The notes beneath the pieces are model-generated. The model had not been told where the DNA came from and ran no database searches. It was given only the letters and a program-made list of their open reading frames with translations. A program made the position numbers and the translations under genes. DNA of 64,000 nt from Gossypium raimondii (Eukaryota > Streptophyta > Magnoliopsida > Malvales > Malvaceae). The DNA lies in assembly GCF_025698545.1 (NCBI RefSeq), contig NC_068569.1, forward strand, positions 15,500,001 to 15,564,000, given 5' to 3'. Below, piece after piece: positions 49,655-59,876 of the stretch. Position 1 is the stretch's first letter. Every line of letters begins with the position of its first letter.

Positions 49655-50330
49655 TTTCCTGCCTTAACCAAAATTTTTAACCCCCCAAAAAAGAGAAGAA
49701 AATTAACTGAATAACTAACTTAATTCGAGAATAAACAAAACAGTTCTGAATAAGCAGAAAACAAGTTCCTACTTTGGTTTGACTTTTTTTTTAATAATTA
49801 CTACTTAATTAGTGGGAGCCGGTTCACTTTATCGTACAATTAAAGGAATTACAAAAGAAAAAAAGGAAAGAAATAAACAGAGAGAGATCTTAAAGTTTTA
49901 CCTGTTTTTGGTAAATTTTCTTATTGAGTCTAATTTATTCCAAAAGAACTGAGCTTCAAAATTTCCCGCGATACAGGAGCTTCACATCTGATACTGCTGG
50001 CTAATCCACGTCCTGATTCACTTCAAATTTCTCAGAAGCAAAAGGGAAAACTAAAGCTCCATTCGCTTCGATGAAACCCTAATTTAAACAACGTCAAGGT
50101 TGGATTTTGAATGATCCCGACGCCGTAAAGTATCAAGCCAAGCTCGAAACAGAAACTTTCACGGTGCCGAACATTCAGAAAGAAAAAGGAAAAACTTTGG
50201 AATGTAATTATTTTGTGTCAACGATGAGGTTGGATGGGATCTACTCATAAGAGTAAGAAGAGAAAGATTCGTTATCTCATCGCCATCCGATCATAACAAC
50301 AACGACGAAACAAAACAAATTATTAGGTTT
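49655..50330 (-). other. MAP kinase 5' UTR with leader intron (49,901-49,659)
   Basis: Acceptor aaggcag/GAAA lies four bases before the ATG, and donor aaacag/gtaaaa is at 49,901, so a 243-base intron almost touches the start codon. The leader exon runs upstream from 49,902 to about 50,200. A promoter-like region follows. Confidence 0.65.
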
Positions 50331-50984
50331 TTTTTATTTTTATAATATACACTTATTTAATTAATATCTTTTATCTTTTGGGGTTTATATATTTATTTAC
50401 TACGGTCTGGAATTTTGGATATTTGTTTTTCTGTTTCACGTAGCGTTAGGGACCCCCGTATCAGTAGCAAAGCGGACGATCTTTTTATTAGAGTATACAT
50501 AGGTTACGGCGTCGTTTCGAATCCCCGGTTGAAGCGGACGTCAAACGACGTTTAATTATTTTTCTAAATGTTTTGACTAGACGCTTTTTGTGGATAAACC
50601 AAGAATATTCGCCTATTCGGGACGACCATGGCGCGGAAATAACGGATGAGTCCTTCGAAAGTTAAGTCTACGAATATGCAACTTTTTTATATATTTTTTA
50701 AAATATGTATTTTTACATTTATATAAAATTAAACACGAGAAAAGGTTTTTTCTAAAAAAATTCAAATATTATAAACTCAATTTGACTAATAATAAGCATT
50801 TTCAATAGTTATTGATGAATCGGACTGAAAGTTGAGTCTTTGGTCAAAGCCAAATACTTAGGAATACAGCAGAATATTTAGCATCAATTTAGAGTTTTTT
50901 TTTTCAGTTGTTTAATGTTTTATCCTCTCTCCTTCAAACAACAACACACGGATCCATTTTAATTTTACAATTTCCTCGAAAATC

Positions 50985-51019
<35 letters not shown>

Positions 51020-52984
51020 TTTGTTTTGGCCAGGTAAAAGTTGAGGATAGTTGATGCGCATCCTGCATTTGCAGATACAAATCAGTGATTCTGAATGTAT
51101 GTGCTGAGTTCTCCCAAAGCATTTTAAATCAGATGAGATGAGAGTGTCAACCTATGCAAATAGGTATTTCTTGCTGCTCTTTTAGCTTACATTTTCTCAA
51201 TGGAATAAGTTAATTGGGTTTTAATATAATATATTTTCTTTCTTTCTTTGCTTGAATCAAATTTTCGTTTAACCTGTTGGCTTCATTGTTGAAATTATTA
51301 GCAATGAGATAGCAGATAAATGGAAGTTCTGCTGGGGCATGCTGGGGTAGGTTTGCGTCTCTTTTGCTTTTAAGCTGGTGCTTTCAGTTTGGATGCTCTG
51401 AGCACCTTGCTGGTGGCTGACACACGGTATATAGCACTAAGTAGAACAACATGGGAATCAAAATTAGTTGAAATCTTAAAATTTACGCACCAACTCAAAC
51501 TATGTGAACCAGAAAGTCAAATGTATTCTCATTTACACGTATCATTTAGAACACTGTATAATACCTGCATAAAAGAAAAACTCCTACAAACTTGTAGAAG
51601 TGTCCCTATTTATAGAAAACCTCCCGATGAACATAGCATATAATTTGGAACTGGATTCTCATTTTTTCCCCATTTCTAATTCGAATTTTTTCTTAAAACG
51701 AATTGAATGCCAATAAGAATGCGTGTGCGGAACAAGATTGTAAGTTTCTCCAATTCACAAATTTAATTTAGGGCTCTAGACAATGAAGGAAAACTTAGAG
51801 TTTGACATAATCTAAATTACAAACAAATTCAAATAGATTTATAAATTAAAAAGACACAGCAATTAAAATAAATAATGAAGATGAAAAAAAACAACAAATA
51901 AATAAATGAAAGATTTAAACAATTAATAAGATAAAATAAAGAAATAGATAGAAAAGATGGAAAGTGGCTAGTAAAACTCTCAATGAGCCTTGAAAACTAG
52001 ATAATCCAAAATCCTTTTAACATAAAACTCTTAAATAATCTAAAATATTTAAAAATTATTCAAAATTCGGAATAAATAAATAATAATATAATATAACTTA
52101 ATAAATATAGTATTAAGTTCATATATAATAAAAATTAAGCTTAAAAATCGAACCCAATATGATTTAAATTTGAATTAAAAGTCTGAAACTCATAATTTCA
52201 GTAATAATCCTATTCAAAAATTCTGCTCGTGCAGTTTTTCACTAAAACGTCATAACTTGAGTTTTCAAACTCAAAATCAAGTGATTCAAAGTGCATTGCG
52301 AATATAAGAGATAAATCTTCGATCGATATAAAGCCATATTGATCCAGAAATACCTAGATCCCTTCTAAAAATGCCCTAGAAATCGGTTCTAATTTTTTGC
52401 ACTAGCCCAACCTATGATCAACTTTATTTATTAGTTGCTTGTTTGATTTAATTTAATGTTTTATCGATTCAATTATTTAAGACTCTGACTAAGTTAAACT
52501 CGGGAGTTAATTGGGCACCAATTAATTAGAAAAATTATGTAAATGCTGTTCCGTAATTAAAATAAATTATAGTTTTTAAGGGTATTTTAATCTTTTAATT
52601 TAAATAATAATCAAAATATGCATATAGTGAAATTGAATCCGTACCAATTGCATTAGTAAAACCTTAAATTTATCACTTAATCAAAGTTTTATTATATATT
52701 TTTATATTTATTATATATTATTTTCAAACACACCTCTATATTTTAAGTACGTAATTTCTAAACATATATGTTATAGAATTTTAATTAATTATTATATGGA
52801 TGTAAATGTTGATTATTGATTATGAATTCTTTCTTGAAGTTATACACTTGGAATATTGCCTTTAAACAACATAGTGGCAGTTAAATTTTTTGATTTACAG
52901 GATATTACAATATGTTTATGATGCCTTCACTATCGACAATAGGAAACGTATTCAATCAACTAATTAAACTGGAAGCCAAACACA
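50331..52984. other. Spacer between the MAP kinase gene and the CACTA element
   Basis: It holds the MAP kinase promoter side. GGCGTCGTTTCG (50,510) and CAAACGACGTTT (50,542) form an inverted pair. No gene was recognised. ORFs at 50,934-51,122 and 51,389-51,643 are not protein-like; the first only reads through the GA repeat. Confidence 0.45.
50988..51017. repeat. (GA)n microsatellite
   Basis: About 15 uninterrupted AG/GA units. Confidence 0.95.
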
Positions 52985-53012
52985 CACTACACCAAAACAG
53001 ACTTTTAGCGGC
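52985..53012 (+). repeat. Left terminal inverted repeat of the CACTA element
   Basis: CACTACACCAAAACAGACTT followed by TTAGCGGC. It pairs with 59,849-59,876 with about three mismatches. Confidence 0.9.
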
Positions 53013-54090
53013 ACATTTTGTGGCGTTTGGATTACAAACGCCCTTAAAAATCGAGCATTAGCGGCGCAAACCATAAAACGCCGGTAAAAGTCAGATATAC
53101 AGTGGTGTTTTCTGAATAAACGCCGTAAAAGAACATCTTTAGCGGCGTTTACTTCCAAGCGTCGCAAAAGCTCTTAACCAAAACGCAGCGTTTTGGACTA
53201 GATGTGTACTATATAATTCGTGGCGATTATGTGGAAACGCCGCTAAAGAAAGTATTAGTGGCGCTTATTTAAAATCGCCGCTAAAGCATAGAATTAGCGG
53301 CGAGTCGCAAAAAGAACCGCAATACATCTTAACCAAAACGCAGAGTTTGGTCTTGAGGTACACTAGCATTAGTGGCGCTTATACAAAAACGCCGCTAAAG
53401 AATAGTATTAGCGGCGAGTAGTGAAAAGCGCCGCAATATTTCTTAACCAAAACGCAGAGTTTGGTCTTGAGGTATATTAGGATTAGTGGCGCTTATCGGA
53501 AAACGCCGCTAAAGCATAGTATTAGCGGCGCTTATTGTAAAGCACTGCAAAATATTAACCAAAACGCAGCGCTTTGGTCTTGATGTATACTAGCAGTAGT
53601 GGCGCTTATATTAAAACGCCGCTAAATCATAGTATTAGCGGCGAGTAGTGAAAAACGCCGCAAGATTTTTTAACCAAAATGCAAAGTTTGGTCTTGCGGT
53701 ATATTAGGCTTAGTGGCGCTTATTGGAAAACGCCGCAAAAGATTAACCAAAACGCAGCGCTTTGGTCTTGATGTATAGTAGCATTAGTGGCGCTTATATT
53801 AAAACGCCGCTAAAGTATAGTATTAGCGGCGAGTACTGAAAAGCGCCGCAATATTTCTTAACCAAAACGCAGAGTTTGGTCTTGAGGTACATTAAGATTA
53901 GTGGCGCTTATTTGAAAATGCCACTAAAGCATAGTATTAGCGGCGCTTATTGTAAAGCGCCGCAAAATATTAACTAAAATGCAGCGTTTTGGTCTTGATG
54001 TATACTAGCAGTTGTGGCGCTTATGGTAAAACGCCGCTAAAACATATTATTAGCGGCGCGTTGTGGGAAGCGCCGCTAGATTATCATATA
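53013..54090. repeat. Left subterminal array (about 114-bp units of paired AGCGGCG/CGCCGCT sites)
   Basis: The marker TTAACCAAAACGCAG recurs at 53,174, 53,329, 53,443, 53,555, 53,670, 53,743, 53,858 and 53,970. Most spacings are 112-115 bases. Each unit carries head-to-head sites such as AGTGGCGCTTAT...AAACGCCGCTAAA and TTAGCGGCGAGTA...AAGCGCCGCAA, able to form short hairpins. By family knowledge such arrays bind the element's TnpA-type protein. Confidence 0.9.
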
Positions 54091-54159
54091 TGTAGTTTAT
54101 TATATAATTTATGTTATTATATAATGTAGGAAATAGGATATTATATAATGTTTATTATT

Positions 54160-54510
54160 TTTGAATTACAGTTTAGGGTTTAGGGTTTACAATATAGGTT
54201 TAGTGTTTTTTGTTTAGGGTTTGAGAGTTTGGTGATTAAGGTTCAGTGATTATTATAAGTTAAAAAGTTTAATATTGTATATTGTATATAGTTAAAAAGT
54301 TTATAGTTTACGGTTTGGGGTTTAGGCCGCTTTAGTCATGTTAAGAGGTTAATTAGTGTTTTAGGGCTTGATGCTTGTGGTTAACGGTTTGCGGTTTATA
54401 ATTTAAGGTTAAAATATATGTTTTGTACTACACACTAACATTAGCAACATGAATTCCTGAAAATATGGTTTAGGATTAATTATGGTTAATTTAGGGTTTA
54501 GGGTTTAATT
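54160..54510. repeat. Degenerate telomere-like TTTAGGG stretch in the CACTA element
   Basis: TTTAGGGTTTAGGGTTTA at about 54,172, then scattered TTTAGGGTTT, GTTTGGGGTTTAG and TTAGGGTTTAGGGTTTAAT to 54,510. Only two or three perfect adjacent units occur at a time. Confidence 0.65.
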
Positions 54511-54870
54511 TAAGTTTTTATATTTTCGAATCTAAAAAGATATATATAAATTATCAATTTAAAAATACAAATATATACCAAAATGGGTTAAACCCAAAAG
54601 CGTACATGAATAATGATTAAATGTTCAATTGTTTACATGAATTCGTTTAATTTGATACTGAGCTTGTAAAATGTTAACACATGTTATTGATAAAATTAAC
54701 ATCAATTTTTTATTTAATATGACATATGTACATAAATATTTATGTTTATTAAAAATAAAAATATAAAAATATAAAAAAATATTGATATAATTAACTTAAT
54801 TTTTTAAAAATTTCCATGTTCTTAGTGGTCTTTCACGAAAAAATGCCGCAAAATTATCCTAATTACCAGG

Positions 54871-55486
54871 GAAACGACTGCGTTTCGTTTTTATTTCGTT
54901 GCAAACGATGTCGTTTCGGTGGTTACTTAGTGGCGAAAGGTTATAAACACCGCAAATAGGTTCATTTAGTCATGAATACGTCGTCATTTTTCGATGTTCT
55001 TAGTGGCATTTTGGCAGAAACTTGTCCTACTTTTTTGGAAAACGACATCGTTTGGACGGTTAATTTAGTGGCGCTTTTGTGTAAACGCCGCAAAGTTAGT
55101 CATTTAGTCACTGTTAATTGAGTGGCGCTTATGCCTAAACACCACAAATTTGACTAACTGGCTGAGGAACGACATCGTTTGTAATTTTATTTTGTGGCGC
55201 TTTGGAATAAACACTGCAAATGGGTTAATTTTGTCATAATTGTTTGGGAAACGTCATCGTTTTCGGGTTTGTTTAGTGGCGCTTATTTAGAAACGCCATA
55301 AATTTGTTAGTTTAGTCATTGAAAATGTTGTCGTTTTTCAATGTTGTGAGTGGCATTTTATGCCAAAACGCCACAAATTTGACTGTCTGTTCCTGAAACG
55401 ACTTCGTTTCTGTGGATATTTTGTGGTGCTTATTTACAAACGCCACTATTAGTGGGTTCATTTATCTGTGGAAACGACGTCGTTTT
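54871..55486. repeat. Array of AAACGACGTCGTTT-like palindromes mixed with GTGGCGCTT sites
   Basis: Eight imperfect palindromes: 54,871 (AAACGACTGCGTTT), 54,902, 55,038, 55,168, 55,247, 55,321, 55,395 and 55,471 (the last a perfect AAACGACGTCGTTT). Between them lie AGTGGCGCTT...AAACGCCGCAAA pairs. The array ends just before a leader-like, pyrimidine-rich stretch (55,490-55,700) that probably begins the element's transcript. Confidence 0.8.
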
Positions 55487-55489
55487 CTT

Positions 55490-57020
55490 TCCAGCCCTTT
55501 TAACCAGGCAAAACCCGATTCTTCTTCATCACTTTCCCCCAATTGTTTAGCCGAAATCCCTAGCTTCCTCATTTCTAATCCCCCAAACCCGACCAGCTTC
55601 GGCCAGTGACTGTGATGTCGCTGCTTCATCACCATCGCCGTCTCATCTCTCATCATCATCACACATCCACTGCCGCCTTCTCTCTCCCAACCACCGGTAA
55701 GTTATATTTTAGTGTGGGAAAAATTTAAATTTTTTTTTACTTTATGCCTCGTCTGCTTGGTTGTAATACAAAACATTGATGTTGTCTTCTTTTGTGATCG
55801 TCCCCAAACAATGCAGAAGTAATTGGGTGTTGTTAGTTTGCAGCAACAGTAACCCTTCAAACAGCAACAGTAACCATTTGTTACTGCTCGTATTTAGGTT
55901 AGTTTGTTGATTTGGTCCTTTATCAACATTTGAATGGCTTGGAATTTTTGGTGCATTTCTTACTGCTCGTATTTATAGTACTGCTTTTAATTCGTTATTT
56001 TTGGAATTTTGGGTGCATTTCTTACTGCTCGTATTTAGGTAAGTTTGCTGTTTTGTTGAAATATGTTTACAATATTTTTCATTGTTTGAAAATTAGAAGC
56101 ATTTTAGTAAAGAAAAACTATAATTAGAAATGTACATTCAATATTTGAAGTGAAATTGTATTTTTAGAACTGAATCCAAAATTATTTACTGTTAAAAGTA
56201 CTCATATTTGATGAAGCTTGTATCCAAATATATTATATGTCTTTGGTGCTAGACGTAAAAAATTAATTGGTCTAAATTACAAAATCCATTTGGTGCTTAT
56301 AAAATTTAGACTATTAAGCCTTCACCTTTAAATTTGATTTTTAAAAGTAAAATAAAAATATATATTTGTTTAATAAATTATTTTTGTTGTGTAGGTGTAA
56401 TTCCACAATAATTTGGTAATCTACCACAGTTGAAATATCTTTATTTATTTTATAATTCTCTAATGTATTATATTACATTTCTTCTCTATATATGCTCAGT
56501 TTCATGATTGTTATTTTTACTTTTATCCTCTTCCTTAAATTAAATTTATGTTCAATTGATACAAATACATTAAATATTTTATACTCCTGCAAATTTGCTT
56601 TTGAATCATGTTATTGCATAATTTCCTTTTCGATGAGATCATTCATTGGAATTTTCAATTTATCGTGGAAAGAAAGTTTCCTATTTATTTCCTCTTCACA
56701 ATCACAAAGGAGAAATGGTTTCATGTTGAGTTTTGTGAATAAAGTTGTTGTTACCAAAAGTTGTAAAATTTGGTAAAATTATTTATGTTTTTAAATCAAA
56801 TCAGTCCATGCCCTAAGCTCACAACTGACATATTTAGGAGGAAAATGATTTCTATCTAAATTTTTTCTTTTGGTCCAAAATGTTTAGATTTGGGTTTTCA
56901 TCCTTTTGAATACTTAAAAGTACTCAAATTTGAAAATAATTGTATCCAAATATATTATATGTCTTTGGTGCTAGACGTAAAAAATTAATTGGTCTAAATT
57001 AATTGTATCCAAATATATTA
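55490..57020 (+). other. Leader and intron-like region of the CACTA element
   Basis: Pyrimidine-rich sequence with ACCACCG/gtaagt at about 55,698 suggests a first exon ending in a donor. The rest is AT-rich. A 60-base segment at 56,220-56,279 is repeated at 56,942-57,001, and its first 30 bases again at 57,003. Another short repeat (TTACTGCTCGTATTTA) occurs three times in 55,880-56,040. No transposase coding is seen. Confidence 0.5.
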
Positions 57021-57024
57021 TATG

Positions 57025-57258
57025 TCTTTGGTCCAAAATGTTTTTTACTCAAAAGATCCAACTGATGAGGGTTGGTACGTTGTACTCCGTAACATCCCTA
57101 GAGACTTGTTTGACATGGGCAGTGGAAGTAGAGATAACATCGACGACAGATCAGAAACTTTGCCCTTTCCAGAACAAAACTTAAACGATAATATCCCTAG
57201 TACTAGTGCACAATTTCAATGGGTTCGTCAGGATACGGATGAAGATATTTACGAATAA
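57025..57258 (+). pseudogene. C-terminal remnant of a CACTA TnpD-type transposase protein
   Basis: The frame reads LVQNVFYSKDPTDEGWYVVL, then RNIPRDLFDMGSG, an acidic linker and FQWVRQDTDEDIYE before TAA. In plant CACTA elements the long transposase polyprotein ends with a VFYVxDP-x-W-x-VVL motif (DUF4216-type region). The catalytic part upstream is missing. The direct repeats just before it mark the likely deletion or rearrangement point. The Met at the apparent start is probably not a true start. Confidence 0.7.
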
Positions 57259-57408
57259 TGATGTAGTAAGATTTTACGATTGTTTAATTATATGTAATAT
57301 CATAATTTAAATCTTGGTCTTATTATATATTTCAACTATTTTATATGTGCCGTTATTGTTGTAATTAGTTATTAAGTTTACTTACATTTTATGTGTATTG
57401 CAGATAAA

Positions 57409-59193
57409 ATGCCTAGAAGAAAAATTCTAAGGGAAAGCATTGTTCAAAATGATCCAAACTCGACAGAAACAAATAGTCTTGAACAATGATGCGAATTGGA
57501 TCTTCGAATGTTCCGATTACACCTGAGGATCCTACGGAAGTTCAAAGTAATTTTACATTTAATTTACATGCGTGTTGACTTATAATTGATTTATTTTTCA
57601 AATTCTTATATTATAATATACCATTTGTAGCTGAAAATGGTGGGACGCGCAGAGGTCGAGGACGTACGCTACTTAGAGAGTTATACGAGTTAGATCCAGT
57701 CGAGCGTGTCAAGGTATGCAGAAACAATTTTGGTCAGCCTGTTGGATCAGAAGCTCGACTTTTAGCATGATACATGGGCATTTTAGCACGAAATGCGAAT
57801 ATGTTGCCTATCAACTACGAGTCATGGCGTCAAATGCCCGATAGCAACAAAAACCAAGCCCTCGATAATATTAAGGTAACAAAATGTTAATGTCATCTGT
57901 AATGCTTGGAAAATAGTTTCATTTATATTTACTTTATTAACTTGTGTTTTTTGTAGGTGAGGTTTGCTTTAGAGGTCTCGGATGCTTATGTAAAAAAGGC
58001 ATTGGGAAAAAGATGGAGAGACAATAAAAGTACTTTGAAGAAAAATTATTATAAGACAAAAACAACCATCGATGAGAAATTGCAAAATGTCCAGCCGGGT
58101 ATGTTGAGGTACCAATGAGAAGATGCGGTTAGATTTTGGCATTCGAGGAAAGGTGAGGTACGACGTACTTCCAAACTATTGTAATTATTTTGGTTTATAG
58201 TATTTACTATTTACATACTAAAAATTTTATAACGTAGGATCGTGAACGAGTTGGAAAAATCAATAAGTGAGAACAAAAATTCACTCACACAAAAGGTCGA
58301 GAAGTTTTGCATGTGTAGCTGAGGCGGAGGTATTTTTAATTTTCTAATATTCTCAAATATGTATAACTTTCTATTAAATAATATTTTTACTACTATATTG
58401 TAGGAACGGTCGTCCAGTCAAAAAGTTGGACGCCTTCAACTTTTTGAAATTACACATAAGAAGAAAGATGGATATGCTATGACTCCTGAAGCTGGTGAAA
58501 TTATTGTACGTTTACTTAATACGATTTAACTTGTTTTAGTTATTTATATTGTTTATTTTCTAATGGTTTAATTTATTGCTTGTAATGCGACTATTTTTAT
58601 ATTGCAGTTATTTTTTTAATATATATTGCGTTCCTAACTATGTGATTTATTTATTAGGAAAAACTAAAGGATAAAAAGACGGAGTACGAAACGATTGCTT
58701 CTAGTGATAGTTTTGTTCATCTTGAAGACATTGATAACCGGATTATTACTGAAGTTTTGGGTCTTGAAAGGTATAGTCGGGTTCGATTTCAAGGATCTTT
58801 TATCAGCCCAACCCAATATTTTGGATCCAGCTCGCACCAATACATGGCTTCGGGGAGTCAATCTCAAGCTGAAGTTCAGAGGTTAAAAGATCAGATGGCT
58901 CAGATGCAAGCAACCACTTTTGAGGTTCAAAGGAAATATGGAGAACATCAGCAACAACTTAAAACAGAGGCAGCAGCGAGGGAAGCAGAGGCTACAGCGA
59001 GAGAAGTAGAGGCCACAGTGAGAGAAGCAGCGAGAGAAGCAGATGTTCAAAAGAAATATGAAGAACTACATTCGACTTCAAGCGAGATCAAGGCATCGAG
59101 AGAAGCGAGCAGAGCAAAAAGTACGACGAACTTCAACAAAGACTTCAGATTATGATGAAGATGTTTCAGCAGTCGCAACTTCCGCCGTCATAG
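57409..59193 (+). pseudogene. Transposase_24 (Ptta/En/Spm)-type protein gene, broken
   Basis: Exons lie roughly at 57,409-57,545, 57,631-57,715 and onward, 57,957-58,160, 58,240-58,330, 58,405-58,505 and 58,657-59,193. Recognisable text: GGTRRGRGRTLLRELYELDP, NFGQPVGSEARLL, LARNANMLPINYESWRQMP, DAYVKKALGKRWRDNKSTLK, VRFWHSRKGE and KKDGYAMTPEAGEII, then an Arg/Glu/Ala coiled coil ending (after a frameshift) MMKMFQQSQLPPS. This is the order of plant PF03004-type proteins carried by CACTA elements, thought to bind element ends. Breaks: a stop and frameshift near 57,487, a TGA in LLA-stop-YMG (57,767), a TGA in RYQ-stop-ED (58,118), a stop near 58,268 and a frameshift near 59,120. Clearly non-functional, but the C-terminal exon keeps 132 open codons. 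Confidence 0.8.
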
Positions 59194-59414
59194 TGTATAT
59201 TGCATAAATAATTTTATCATTTTAACTTTTAACGTTTTTGTAAAGAAAAGTATGAATTCACTTTTATTTATTGATATTAATATTATTTTAGTCATTTAAT
59301 TTGAAATATTATATAAATTTATTGTTTTTGGTTAGTTTAGATCTGGTTGCTTTTGATTTGTTGTTGCAGGAGGGCTGAAAAAAACAGAAAATTTTATTTT
59401 AAAAAAATCTCAAA

Positions 59415-59848
59415 ATTAGTGGCGTTTTTTTAAAAAAGCGCCGCTAAAAGTCATATCATATAGTGGCGTTTGTGAAATAAGCGCTGCGAAAGAACACTAC
59501 TTTTAGCGGCGTTTGTAGATGAAGCGCCGCTAAAGAACATTACTTTTAGCGGCGTTTTCTACCAAGCGCCGCTATAGAACATTACTTTTAGCGGCGTTTT
59601 TTTCCTAAGCGCCGCTAAAGAACATGATCTTTAGCGGCGTTTTTTCCCAAGCGCCGCTAAAGAACATGATCATTAGCGGCGTTTTTTCCCTAAGCGCCGC
59701 TAAAGAATATGACCTTTAGCAGCGTTTTTTCTGTAAGCGCCGCAAAAGTTAGCGACGTTATCCTTAGCGTCATTTTTTGTGGCACTTCCTCAAGCGCCGC
59801 AAATGCCTTTAGTGGCGTTAAAAAGCGCCGCTAAAGGCCTAAAAAAAC
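59415..59848. repeat. Right subterminal array of AGCGGCG/CGCCGCT sites
   Basis: About eight units of TTAGCGGCGTTTTT...AAGCGCCGCTAAAGAACAT, spaced 55-65 bases, each a head-to-head pair able to form a hairpin with a 10-15 base loop. The unit length differs from the left array (about 114 bases), while the core is the same. Confidence 0.9.
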
Positions 59849-59876
59849 GCCGCTAAAAACCTGTTCTGGTGTAGTG
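59849..59876 (-). repeat. Right terminal inverted repeat of the CACTA element
   Basis: Reverse complement CACTACACCAGAACAGGTTT, then TTAGCGGC. Matches the left end. Confidence 0.9.

Larger units (their letters stand above)
52985..59876 (+). mobile_element. CACTA (En/Spm) DNA transposon, 6.9 kb, internally deleted
   Basis: The left end CACTACACCAAAACAGACTT and the right end, reverse-complemented CACTACACCAGAACAGGTTT, form imperfect terminal inverted repeats of about 28 bases starting with CACTA. The 3-base flanks are ACA and ACG, a near-match to the expected 3-bp duplication. Inside are two subterminal repeat arrays of AGCGGCG/CGCCGCT motifs, a transcribed-looking region, a tnpD C-terminal remnant and a broken Transposase_24-type gene, all in plus orientation. 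An intact element should hold a full tnpD transposase, so this copy cannot move on its own. Confidence 0.92.

Noticed and set aside
48064..49714. Plus-strand ORFs over the MAP kinase exons
   Set aside because: Shadows of the conserved minus-strand kinase frame; no protein-like sequence.
53013..54090. CRISPR-like or integron-like array of palindromic repeats
   Set aside because: It lies inside CACTA terminal inverted repeats and has the paired half-sites expected of subterminal repeats.
54160..54510. Chromosome end or true telomere
   Set aside because: Only two or three perfect TTTAGGG units in a row, with mobile-element sequence on both sides.
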